This document shows, in pieces, positions 10,396 to 21,009 of a stretch of DNA of 64,000 nt. The stretch is taken from positions 894,082 to 958,081 of the forward strand of contig NW_004457554.1 in NCBI RefSeq assembly GCF_000313135.1, written 5' to 3'. A model generated the notes under the pieces. The model was not told the DNA's origin. It saw nothing but the letters and a program-made list of their open reading frames with translations, and did not search any database. A program made the translations under genes and the position numbers. Every line of letters begins with the position of its first letter. Positions within the stretch are counted from its first letter, which is position 1. This DNA comes from Acanthamoeba castellanii str. Neff. Taxonomy: Eukaryota > Discosea > Longamoebia > Acanthamoebidae.

Positions 10396-11515
10396 TCAGA
10401 AGAGCACGCACCAGTCGCCGGGCTGCGCGTCCTCGCCCGACACGTGGTGCTCACCGGTGGCGGCTGCGGCGGCAGCGCGTACGACCTCGGTCCACCAGGA
10501 GGGGCGGCGGCCCTGGAAGCCGTTGGGTACGATGGACAGCTGGCCTCTGCCTTCGTCCGGCACCTCCACGGTGAACAGGTCCACCAACGCTGCTCAAGCA
10601 GGAGCAGAAGGAGCGCAGTGTGAGGCCCACGTGGACGCAAAAGTCGAGAAGAGAAGAAACGGTGGAGCACGGTACCAGCGTCAGACTCAGCTCTCGCCTT
10701 GAACTCTGCACGGCGCGACGGTGACAATCGCGATGAATAAGAGGAACAAAAATAATGATAAAGTCGTTGACACAACATGAAAAAAGAAGAAAGAAGAAGA
10801 AGAAGAAGATGACGACGAAGTGTACCGGAGAAGGAGAGGCGAGGGGCGTCGTTGAGGAGGTCGACAGGCACGATGGCCTCGAGCAGGCCGCCGCCCTCCC
10901 GTTCGCCGGGTTCGCCATGCGCGGCGGCTGCGAGCAGGGCGCGACGGAGGAGGCCCAGCCGGCGGTCGACGCTGCCGAACGCCAGTGCGTCGAGCAGGCG
11001 CGCAAAGTCGACAAAGTGGAGCCCTCGGTCGCGGGCGCCGTTGAGCTTGGCGTCGTCGAAGAGTCGCCGCACGGCCGGCTCGTTCTCGCGGCCCTTCCAG
11101 CTCGGGCACAGGTGCGTGAAGATCTGCTGGAATTCGGCTGCCGTCAGCCGCTGTCGCCTCGCCGTTGTGTCGTCGCCATCATCGCTGCGGCCGTTGAGGG
11201 CCGTCTCGAGTTGGCCTTGCATATGCTCCAGCTGTTGGCGTGTGACTGCTCCAAGAACGTGAGACCAACGCACACACCGGGCACGGCACGCACGGCACAC
11301 TGCGCAGCGAGGCTTTGCGTACACTTGGTGAGTTGCTGGAGGAGGAGCAGGGTGTGCTCCCATTCGTCGGGCAGCTTGGCCCCCTGGAGGATGTACTGCA
11401 ACTGGAACTTGCGCACGTTCTCGAACTTGTGCTGGAAGTTGGGCGAACGGAACGCGGCCCGCTCCGCATTGATCACTGTGTGCGCACGCGCATTCGATCA
11501 ACACAGTGGCTCGGT

Positions 11516-11610
<95 letters not shown>

Positions 11611-12160
11611 GCAACGCCGTTGGCGCGTTGAGAGCAAAGGCGCAAGGCACATACGCTTGGTGAGCAGCCATTGCCTGCCCTCTTCGTTCTGCTTGATGAC
11701 GGCCGATTGCGGCAAGGCCGGACCGAACGGAGGAATCCCCTCCCTGCACGAAGGGGACCAGGGTTCAACCATCAGCGGCAACCACAAAACTGCGTCACTG
11801 AGGAGGAGGGTGGCAGGGCCGCACTTTCGCGAAATGGCGACTCTGTAGCAGGTCTCTCCATCGACGTTCTCGGGCGAGACGATCACGAACACGTCTGCGC
11901 GACCATCAGGGGTGAGACTCGGCTGATACTTGGCGCACGCAAGTGGGAGATAGCTGGGGGGAGGGCTCGGTACGGTTGAGCTGCGACTGGATGGAGGAGG
12001 ACGAGAACGGGGCTCCGTTGTTGGCCTCGCAGAAGACCACCACCACGACGTCATTGCCGATGTGCCGCTTACGCTCGATCTGAAGCCCGAAACATGAACA
12101 ATAAATTGATTAATTGAAAAAATAAAAATGATAACAAAAGAAATGGCTAAATAGCCAGGC

Positions 12161-12191
<31 letters not shown>

Positions 12192-13334
12192 CGCGCGGAG
12201 AGTGATCGCGACCTGTTGCGGGTCGGCGGCGGAGTAGGGCAGATAGGTGAGCGGGTGGAACATGATCTCACGTTCCTCCGCCTCACCGAACCGCGTGTAG
12301 ATGGAGTGGGTGCCCGTCGTGTTGACTGCAGCAACGAAGGAGCACAAGCCAAAAAGTCGATGAGTCGCAGCTGCAGGTGGGCTCAAACAGTAAGGTCGAG
12401 ACTCGCTGCCGCGTACTCTTGGTGTCGAGACCGCCGCTGTAGCCGGTGAACCCCTGCAGCTCCACTTTGCTGCCGAGGAATTCCAAGAAGTCCTCAAATG
12501 CTGGGCTGGCGTGCTCTGTACGGTCATGCGGCGTTAGAGCCAGAAGAAGAAGAAGAAGAAGAAGCAAGCCGCTCGCAGCCGATTGATGGAAGAGGACGTA
12601 CCGTTGTTGTAAATCTGCAGTTCCTCGGTTTGGCCGCCCGTACTGTACAATACGCCAAACTTGTGGCACAGCGAGATCATGAGCTGCTCGTAGCGAACCA
12701 ACCGCTCCTTCAGGCCGTCGTCGATGCGTGGTGTGAAGCTCACGGACTCGAGGTGGGGTCGCTTCTGCCGTAGGGCCTCCAGTTCGCCGCCGCACTCCTC
12801 GGCGCTGGCCCGCGACACCGTGTCCCGCTCCCAGCCCTGCCCCGCTCGTGAGTCACCATCAGCCGCTCACGCCAAGAGCTGCGAAAGAGAAGTGCCGACC
12901 TTCTTGGAGTGGATGAGGACTTGTAGTAGTTCATCGTCATCTGTGGCTTCAGCCGGCGGCGTGCATTCAATGGAGACGACCATCGGACCCTCCTCTCCGT
13001 CGGGCTGGGCCGCGCTCACGTAGTTAACGTGCCCTGTGACCACAGCGCGCTTGTGGACATCAGAAGAATGAAGAACCTCAAGTCCCTTGTGGAGTGGGCA
13101 TGGCGGCAAATGAGGCCCTATGAAGAGATGGAGATGGAGATGGAGATGGAAGGGAGAGGCGGAAGAACAGATTTGTTTGGGGGGGGGGCAAGTACGTTGG
13201 TGCTCGAAACAGAGGGCATAGTTGTGGCGATAGGCCGACTCGAAGAGGCGCTCCTGTTCGGCGTCCTCGGGAGTGGGTGCGTAGTCGAGTTGCGATAGCT
13301 CGAATGCGTAGCCGGCCTCCTTTTTCAAAAGCAT
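10396..13334 (-). CDS. Rap-type GTPase-activating protein with C-terminal CaaX box
   Basis: Twelve exons (13334-13196, 13117-12900, 12836-12602, 12515-12417, 12325-12213, 12079-11974, 11894-11825, 11743-11655, 11475-11323, 11245-10826, 10705-10676, 10589-10396) give 621 residues. The Rap/Ran-GAP domain spans about 180-410: SPAFEDFLEFLGSKVELQGF, GGLDTK, TGTHSIYT, EIMFHPLTYLPYSAADPQQ, then IERKRHIGNDVVVVVFCE with the catalytic Asn-thumb residue of GND, then FGPALPQ..WLLTKLINAE. A C-terminal region of about 200 residues (EFQQIFTHLCPSWKG, FVDFARLLDAL) is helical and loosely EF-hand-like but unassigned. The protein ends in CVLF, a CaaX motif. It is expected to stimulate GTP hydrolysis on Rap-like GTPases at membranes. 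The 5' end is uncertain, since a further upstream exon could exist. Confidence 0.88.
11517..11608. repeat. (AC)46 microsatellite in a Rap-GAP intron
   Basis: An uninterrupted 92-bp dinucleotide run inside the intron 11476-11654 of the minus-strand Rap-GAP gene (GT run on the sense strand). It is probably polymorphic. Confidence 0.97.
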
Positions 13335-13695
13335 CTCCTACGCATGCAAAGAAAAACAAGAAGATACAGAAACCATGAGTTGCCGGACCCTTTCCGATTC
13401 AATCTAGGAGAACATGCTTACACTTGGATGCGCGCTTTGGCTGTCTTCCATTCGATGATCAAGCTATAACCACTCTAAGTTCGCCGGTTTTGGCCAGTTC
13501 ATTACGTTACCTCAGCAACCACATTTTGTATATTTATATTTATTTTCAATAAACAACTTAATTGGAGTTAAAATGGTAATGAGAAAAAGGTTGTATTCTT
13601 CTGTGAACATTTGGAGCACCAACAACAAGCAAGCAAGCAAACACCAACAGCTCCACAACAAGAAGCAACATATCTACGCCTGCCACAGCAGCAAC
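13335..13695. other. Divergent promoter region (Rap-GAP / aprataxin-like)
   Basis: About 360 bp between divergent starts. The stretch 13530-13560 is A/T-rich (TTTTGTATATTTATATTTATTTTC) and could serve as a TATA-like region. No gene is supported; an in-frame upstream ATG for the plus-strand gene is at 13573. Confidence 0.45.
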
Positions 13696-14533
13696 ATGCA
13701 GCGACCTCAGTACGTGCCGCCATCTTCGGACGAACGGCAGAGCGGCGAGAGGCGAAGCTCCCGAGGCGGACGTGGCCGGGGCGATGCGAGTGGCCGGGGG
13801 AGAGGTGGTGGTAGAGGTGGTGGTAGAGGTGGTGGTAGAGGTGGTGGAGGCAGAGGAAGAGGCGGCGGCGGTAGAGGTGGTCGAGGCGGCGGAGGCCCCA
13901 ACAGAGAGGGCTGGCGGCTGGAGCTGGCGGCCATCACACAAAACCCCGATGAGGCCGAGCGAGCTGGGGTGGTGTTCCTGCGGGAGGCGGTCCAGGTCGA
14001 GGTGGTCAAGGGCAGCGGCGAACAACAACAGCGGAAAAGAACGAAGCGCGACGGCGAACAACCCGGCGGAAAGAGCGAAGCGACGGTGAGCGGCGGCTCC
14101 GGGGAGGCGAGGAGCGATGGTGCGGAGGGCGGCATGCGGACGGAAGAGGTGTTGGTGATCTACGACAAGATGCCCAAAGCCCGACGGCACATGCTGGTAC
14201 TGCCTCTCCGCGAGATCGACAGTCCGCAGACGCTGAAGCGGTTCCACCTGCCCGTGCTTCGGGCACTCCACGCCACTGCCCTCAAGACCGTAGCCATGTA
14301 CGCCTGTTCAGCCGTCGGGCTATTGCCAGATTCGATCGAACGATTGCTGATCGTCATCACTTTGTGGGCAGGTTGCAGGCCGAGGACCCGTCGCTGACGT
14401 TCCGGATCGGCTACCACGCGATCCCTACACTCCAGTACGAACGCACTGCATTGGAATTTGGATATGAAGGCGGTTGACCTTTTGTGTGTTGTGTGTGTTG
14501 TGTGTGTGTTGTGTGTGTGTGTTGTGTTGTGTA

Positions 14534-14570
<37 letters not shown>

Positions 14571-14927
14571 ACAACAGGCAGCTGCATCTGCATGTGGTGA
14601 GCGAGGATTTTGACTCACGCTGCATGAACCGGGAGCTGCGATGGAACTCGTTCACGACTCCCTTCTTCATCCCTTCGACGGGTAACACAACTCTTCCTTG
14701 TTTTCTTCTTTGCACCATTCGTGATGGCACGACGCAGGGCTGAGACGCTGATGAATGTACGTTTGTGCACTTGTTCAGAAATGATGGCGATCATCGAGCG
14801 AGACGGCAAGTTCGACGGAACTGAATACAAGCGCTACCTCAGGCAGGACATCGTCTGCTTCCGCTGCCAGCACCGGCCCCGAACCTTTGATGACCTCAAG
14901 TCGCACATCGCCACCTGTTTGGGCTAG
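13696..14927 (+). CDS. APTX-like: Aprataxin-like HIT-domain DNA repair protein with N-terminal RGG box
   Basis: Four exons (13696-14297, 14372-14434, 14578-14681, 14779-14927) give 305 residues. Residues 1-75 are an RGG-rich nucleic-acid-binding-type segment. The HIT domain follows: EVLVIYDKMPKARRHMLVLP, TFRIGYHAIPTLQ, LHLHVVSEDFDS, LRWNSFTTPFF. The C-terminal zinc-finger-like part has CFRC..H..C spacing. This is the aprataxin core, which removes AMP from abortive ligation ends in the nucleus. The human FHA domain is absent and replaced by RGG. The triad reads QLHLHV where aprataxins have HxHxH, so the first His is Gln (codon split by the intron 14435-14577). The start at 13696 is preferred over 13573, whose extra residues look untranslated. 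Confidence 0.88.
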
Positions 14928-15127
14928 GCGCCTCAACCCAAACAAATGGAGAGAAACTGTTTTCTCTCTTCGTTTCCCACAGGTCCCAAGCTGCTTGCGC
15001 GCAGCCACCTCAGCTGAGGTGGCACCACCCCCTTGCCGCCATCGTACAGTTTACTCGTAGTTGTTGAGCTGACGTGAAGAGTGGCGCACAGAACCTGCAC
15101 TCATCCACCCGCCAAGAAGAAAGAAGG

Positions 15128-15918
15128 ATGAAGGCGAACACGGCACTGCGGCCCTACGTGGCCCCGAAGTGGGCGCAAGAGGCGGGCCTCAAGGTGGTGC
15201 CCACCAAGTTCGTGTCGCTGACGTCCTCCACCGGCCCCACCCGCCTCCACCGCTGGCACCTGCCCTCCGTCGGTCGACCGCCCATCTCCCATTTCTGATT
15301 TTAAAATCATAGAATAATATACATCTTTTTAACTCTTTTATTGAAGATGGTGTGGAGGTGTGGATCAAGCGGGACGACGAGACCGGACTGGTGACGTCCG
15401 GCAACAAGATTCGCAAGCTCCAGTTTCTCCTGGCCGATGCCATCGACAAGGAGCACGACTGCATTGTCACCATTGGTACGTTCACGAGTTGCCGCCATGC
15501 TTGTCTGCGTCTTACCGACTCTTCACATGTGGGTGGTGCCACGTGCCTGCAGGTGGGTGGCAATCGAATCACTGCCGCGCGACGGCGGCCGCAGCGCGCG
15601 AGCTGGGAATCGAGTGCCACCTCATCCTAAGGACCGACTACACTCCCGAGAACATCCCCATCACTGGTAGGCGCTCCTCCCACCAGCTGCAGTGAGCGAT
15701 GGCTCACCATGTTCGCTCCTCCTTCGCTCGACGACCAAAGGTAATGTGGCGTTGGACATGATGATGAACGCCCAACTGCACCTGGTGTCGGTGGCCGAGT
15801 ACAACCGCGTTGGCTCGCCTCAGCTGCTGAGCGACCTGGGCAAGCGGCTGGAGCAGGAGGGGAAGAAGCCCTACCTCATCCCCGTCGGCGGCTCCAAGTT
15901 CGTTGCTCCATTCACCTG

Positions 15919-15958
<40 letters not shown>

Positions 15959-16797
15959 TGGTTCTTAACTTGCTTTGCGTGCAGTGAGCTTGGCTCTTGG
16001 GGCTACATGCAAGCCACGGAGGAATTGTGTCACCAGATGAAGGACCTCAACATCGAGTTTGATGATATTATCACAACCATCGGTACGCAGAAGAATGAGA
16101 CAAGCATTTCATTTATTTCACGTCAATGGTGCGTGTCTTGACCACACATTCTTTTGTCCGCTCTCAGGCAGCGGAGGTACCACCGGCGGATTGGCGCTCG
16201 GCGTGGCACTGAGCGGGCTCTCCGCGCGCACGAAGCTCCACGCGTTCTGTGCCTGCGACGACGATGAGTATTTCTACCGGGAGATCGACCAACTGATCAC
16301 CAACCTGGGTCTCGGCGACAGGTTCAAGGCTCGAGTACGCCAATCTATTAGCCCTCGAATGCGTGCGTGGATTGCTGATTGTCGGATTCTCGTTTGCTCG
16401 GCCATCAGGACCTGGTCAGTGTCAACGACAAGTATGTGGGCTTGGGCTACTCAATCAGCCAAAAGGAGGAGCTCGAGCTGATCATCAAGGTGGCGCAGCA
16501 CACGGGCGTGGTCGTGGATCCGACCTACACTGGTACAGCCATGATACGCCAATGGATCTTGACGGAACTAGCTAGTTTAGCCTGACCTTTTGCTCTTTGT
16601 TGGCCAACTATCAAACCTGTGCAGGCAAGGCCCTGTACGGACTCATTCACGAGATCAAGGCTGACCCAGAGAAGTGGAAGGGCAAGAAGGTGCTGTTCCT
16701 TCACACGGGCGGACTGTACGACATCTACTCGCGGCTCGATCAGCTCTCCCCGCTCTTTGCCAAGAGCCAGATACACACCTTCGCCAGCAGCCAGTAA
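15128..16797 (+). CDS. D-cysteine desulfhydrase / ACC deaminase-type PLP enzyme
   Basis: Eight exons (15128-15272, 15347-15475, 15553-15666, 15741-15897, 15985-16082, 16168-16334, 16409-16532, 16625-16797) phase to 368 residues. It is a fold-type II PLP protein: [26 protein letters not shown] with the PLP Lys in GNKx[49 protein letters not shown] (phosphate loop), DPTYTGKALYGL and [13 protein letters not shown]. It most resembles eukaryotic D-cysteine desulfhydrase, which converts D-Cys to pyruvate, H2S and ammonia. ACC deaminase activity cannot be excluded from these motifs. There is no obvious N-terminal targeting signal, so it is probably cytosolic. Confidence 0.93.
15918..15960. repeat. 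(GTGC)n tetranucleotide repeat in an intron
   Basis: About ten TGCG units in intron 4 of the PLP-enzyme gene, close to the donor site. Confidence 0.9.
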
Positions 16798-17012
16798 CAG
16801 TACCGTCACCCCATTCTTCTTCATCTTACTGGCTTGGGTAATGTTAATTATTATTATTATGATATTAAATAATAGTACAGTCGGCCGACATACGTTACCG
16901 CAATCTGGATTGGTCACTAACGCAGACCTCCTCTGCAGGGGCCTGAACCCCTCAAACGCGCATTGGTTTCGCGTCCAATAGAAGCTTCGGCCTCCTCTCT
17001 TCAAGTCCTCCC

Positions 17013-20000
17013 TTACTCGTCGGCTTGTGCCTGTGCCTTGGCCTTAGCCTTGGCCTTGGCCTTCTTGGACTTGGACTTGCCTGGTGGGCGCTGGGCCGCG
17101 TTCTCGGCCTTCAGCCTCTGGTTCTCCTCTTCCAGCTTTTCCCGTTCCTGCAAAGGCGTGCGTGCGTGCAAGCGGGGTGAGCTGACGGTGAGCATAACTC
17201 CAGAGAAAGAGTGGTACGTGCCTGCTGCTTCTCTTCCAGTTCCTGCTTCAAATCCTTCAACGCTTGTTCCATCTTCACCCTCTCCTGTTGCCGGCACTCA
17301 CCATCAGCGCTGGACGCACGCATGTGGCGTGGTGCAGTCATGGATGGAGGGAGGAGGGAATGGTGGCGCACCAGATCGAGCCACACCCACTCCATTCGCT
17401 TGGCCTCGTTCTCCTGCTCGATCCGCTTGCCTTCGTTCTTCAGGTCATCCACCTGCACGGCGAGCTCCTTGGCCAGCGCTCCCAAGTCCAGACCACCTCC
17501 TTTCTCGTCGTGGTGGGGTTTCCTGTCGGTCAGCGAGCCCGACTCGGCCTCGATCGTCAGCCTCCTCTTCCTAAGGTCGATGCCATTGTTGAGTAGCGGG
17601 GGCACACCAGCTGGCCACCACGAACGCGAGAAGCAACGCCGTTAGAGAGCCCCCGCACGGTACCCCCCACCCATGGTGTGGTGTGTGTGGTTCGGCGAAC
17701 GATGGTAGTGCGATGGTGGACGTACTGGTGGCTCGCCGTTGGACCTTGGGCGAATCGGAGCGTCTGGTAGAACTGCCCGACCGGGGAAGTGTGGGCGATT
17801 CCCTCCCGAGAATGACGCTGCCTCGCCTGCCAGCCACCACCATCCACCACGATGGCGTCAGCTCACGCGGCCCCTTCCGTCGACAAAACCAACACGCAAT
17901 GGTACGTACTTCTTCGGGCTGTCTTCTTTGACTCTTTCCTTCGTTGGGTCCTTCTTCTCGTCCTTCCTGTCGGCGTCCGTGTCCCTCTTGCGCCTTTCCC
18001 TGTCCTTGTCCCTCTCTCTTTCTCTGTCCCTCTCCCTCTCCCTCTCTCTATCCCTGCTTCTGTCCTTCTCCTTCTCCTTCTCCTTCTCCTTCTCCCTTTC
18101 TCTGTCCTTGTCCCTCTCTCTGTCCCTGTCCTTGTCCTTCTCCCTTTCTCTATCCTTTTCCCTGTCCTTGTCCCTTCCTCTGTCCCTGTCCCGGTCCCTG
18201 TCTTTGTCTTTGTCGTCTCGGTGTCGACTGTGCCTCTTGCTACTCCTGCGCGAGCCCTTCTCCTCTTCGCGGTCGGACCCGCTCGAGTCGCCGTCGTCAC
18301 CGGTGCTCCGTGTCGGCCGCTCCTGCGACTCTCGCAGCTGGCTGCCGGAGTGCTCGCCGCTCGGCTGGCGCGGGAGGTCCATTACGAGCGAGCCCGACGG
18401 TGACGGAGCGGGCGAATGGTCCCTGATGTAGGCCTCCGACGAGCTCACGTCCTCCTGGCAGTGTGGGTCAGCAATCAATCACTATGGTCTTCGTCAAGGC
18501 CCCAAGACTCACGATGGCATGACACGGCACGACCATTGCACGAGCGTACCTTGCCGACAGCGCTTCCGCCAGCTGTTTGCTGGCCTGGGCGTCGGAGCAT
18601 AGCGAGCTCCTTCTCTGATGGCCGCAACAGGAGCAGCAGTCGCTCTTCGGACCAAGGCCCGTCTTCCTCCGTGCCCTGCGCAATGAAATGAGGAAGATAA
18701 ATAGAAGAAATAAAGAAATAAAGAAGTGCTAAAATGGCTGAAGCGTACGCTGGGGTAGAGCTTGGGGAAGATGTCCTCGTAGTCGTCGAGGAAGGTCTCC
18801 ACGATGCCGCGTTGAGTCTCCATCCTCATGAAATCGTCCTACGCGCCAAGACAAAGGTTAAAAATCGTTTCTTCTGCCAATTTAGGCCTTGCGTAGAGGG
18901 GGGGGCACCTTGGTTTCTACTTTGCGGCGCAGGATGGTGGGCGCGAAGACGACGCCTAGGTTGAGGGTGGACATCTTGTTGACCTCGGAGCGGAGCGAAA
19001 GCGCCTTGAGGAAGGTCATCAAAAAGTGAAGCGTGCGCTGGTTGCTCTCCGGCAGCTCCTTGATGAGCCCCACCAGCTTCTCCTTACGCTCCGCCATGTT
19101 GGACAGCTCTGTGTTATTGCCATGGTACACGTCAGACCACCTGCCTTGATCACGACCGCTCACTCACCCTTTTGCGCGGGGCGGACCCATACCTCCAGTG
19201 TTCATCCATCGGTCGAAGAGGGCGAACGTGAGCAGAGGGTCCGGCAGCTCTCGCAGGAACTGTTTGAGTGTGGACGCCACGGCGTGCGTGTTTGCATTCG
19301 AGTCCATCAGGCGAGGTGGGCCTGTACGATGCGCGCGGCACCACAACCAGAGTTAAACCTGATCGTGGTCACTGAACTGGATAGCGCCGGCCTCATCGAG
19401 TGAGGTACCTGTTTCAAGCATCTCCTTCATCTCCAGGAGATCGGGGAACGCCACTGAGATTCGGAACACTCCCTCCAGGTCCAGCGCTGTGAGTGGGCGG
19501 CAAGGCCAAGGTGTGAGAGCCTCATCCACTGCGCAGGAAGCTACCGAACAGGTTGGGGAGGAGGCGCATACAATGCTCGGCCATGTGCGTGATCCAACAC
19601 AAAGACCACGTAAGGTATTCCCCGTATGGCGTTCTCCCGGCTGGCCAGCTCCTCTATCGTCACCCCAAACTCGTGCCTCTTCACTGCGTGTGCTGTAGGA
19701 AGGGATGGAAAGAGAATGAGCGAACAAGAATACAGCGCGGTGTGAACTGATCAATGATGGCACTCCGTACTGGCGGCAGGCTTCTCGTTGACGGACCGGC
19801 GCCACATGAGCCGCAACTTGATCATGTCCGAGGGCTTCTTCTTCTCCTCCGCTACTGCCGTGCTCTGCTCCTCCTGGACCAGGCTGATCGCCGCGGGCGA
19901 TGGACCAGCTGAAGGGGTGCAAGGTAAGCAAACCACCACCATATCTTACACGACACACAACGACACATAACGACAACAACACACCAACCACAAACGTAAT

Positions 20001-20554
20001 TCCTGGAAAAGGTACACCCGGTGAAAGATTGGAATGGGGGGGGGCTTTGAGGGGAGAAGGGGGGGGTACTCACTTGGGCTTCCCGTGACTTCAGTAGTTC
20101 GCTCGTCTCGCGTCTTCCAAAGGAAGCTGGAGAGCTTCTTCGCGGTGGGCCGGTTCTGATTGCGCGTCGGCACGGGCGATCCCACCGGGCTTGACCCCCC
20201 GCTGGAGGGGGAGCTCGGGGTGGGGAAGCGTTCGCCGCTTGGGCTGGAGACGGCGCTGCCGCTGCGCGGGCTGGTACTGCCCCGCATGCTCGGGCTCGAG
20301 TTGCCGGAGCCGGCGCTGCGTGGGCTCATGCGCGGGCTGGTGCCGGGCTCGATCACCACCTGATCGAGGGCGAACCAGCCCTTCTTGTTGAAGTAGGTAC
20401 CGTAGGCCTTCCCCACCGCCTCGATCTCGCTCACCAGCGCCACCTCGCCCTTGCGGAAGCAGAGCGCGCCAGGATCGGGCGATTGCACATCGTCCAGCGC
20501 CCGCACCCGTAGGTTGACGTGTAACGTTCTCTTTGGTCCCTCCTGTGATGACAT
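17013..20554 (-). CDS. SH3-like / RhoGAP / Arg-Asp-rich / coiled-coil protein
   Basis: About thirteen exons. Phased parts: 20554-20074, 19908-19771, 19692-about 19610, 19486-19409, 19321-19193, 19108-18909, 18838-18749, 18675-18550, 18454-17910, 17763-17726, 17610-17387, 17284-17222, 17147-17013. The N-terminus has an SH3-like module (ALDDVQSPDPGALCFRKGE ... GWFALDQVV) and a Ser/Pro-rich linker. The RhoGAP domain reads FGVTIEELASREN, LDLEGVFRIS with the Arg finger, LKQFLRELPDPLLT and LNLGVVFAPTILRR. Next come an RD/RE/KE dipeptide region (about 17950-18220), a coiled coil and a Lys-Ala tail. It should accelerate GTP hydrolysis on Rho/Rac-type GTPases. The junction between the exon ending near 19610 and 19486 did not phase with GT-AG. 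The intron at 17221-17148 appears to use a GC donor. An in-frame ATG at 20623 is an alternative start. Confidence 0.82.
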
Positions 20555-21009
20555 ATCCTCCAGGTCTGTATCCCTGTTCTGTTGTTCTTCTCTTCTTTTC
20601 TGTTCTCCTCTCCACTCACTCACTCACCCACCTACGTCGTCTTTCCTCCTTCCTGGGGACCCAGGTATTGAAGATGAGCTCTTCTTCTCCTCCTCCTCCT
20701 TCTTCTTCTTCTTCTTCAAGCCTTGCGTCTCAGTCCTTCACAGGGTCGCGGGTGGTGGGTGGTGCGGACCGGGCCATTCGCCTTTTTCCATTTGGCACCA
20801 CCGGTGGCTCCTTGGTTGCAGCCGGATCTCGACAGGCGAACGGGCGTACGTGGTCTTTTCCTCTTACCTGCACCATCAACACACCCCCCCCCCACCCAGG
20901 TGTAGAAAAAACAGACCAAGGTGAGCGAGAGAGAGAGTGTGTGTGTGAGAGAGAGAGAGCTGAAGAGAAGAGAGGAGGGAAGAAAAAAGAAGGAGAAGAA
21001 GAAGAGAAG
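20555..21009. other. Divergent intergenic region (RhoGAP / ankyrin-LRR)
   Basis: No supported gene. It has TTCTTC tracts near 20700 and GA-rich sequence (GAGAGAGAG, about 20925-20960) in the leader of the ankyrin gene. The open frame upstream of ATG 21010 shows no conserved motif. Confidence 0.45.

Noticed and set aside
11517..11608. The AC run as a coding Thr-His or Cys-Val tract
   Set aside because: It sits between a good splice donor (11654) and acceptor (11476) in the Rap-GAP gene, and joining the flanks restores the LLTKLINAE motif.
17998..18220. A plus-strand open frame rich in Leu/Ser over the CT-rich tract
   Set aside because: Antisense of the Arg-Asp/Arg-Glu coding repeat of the RhoGAP protein.
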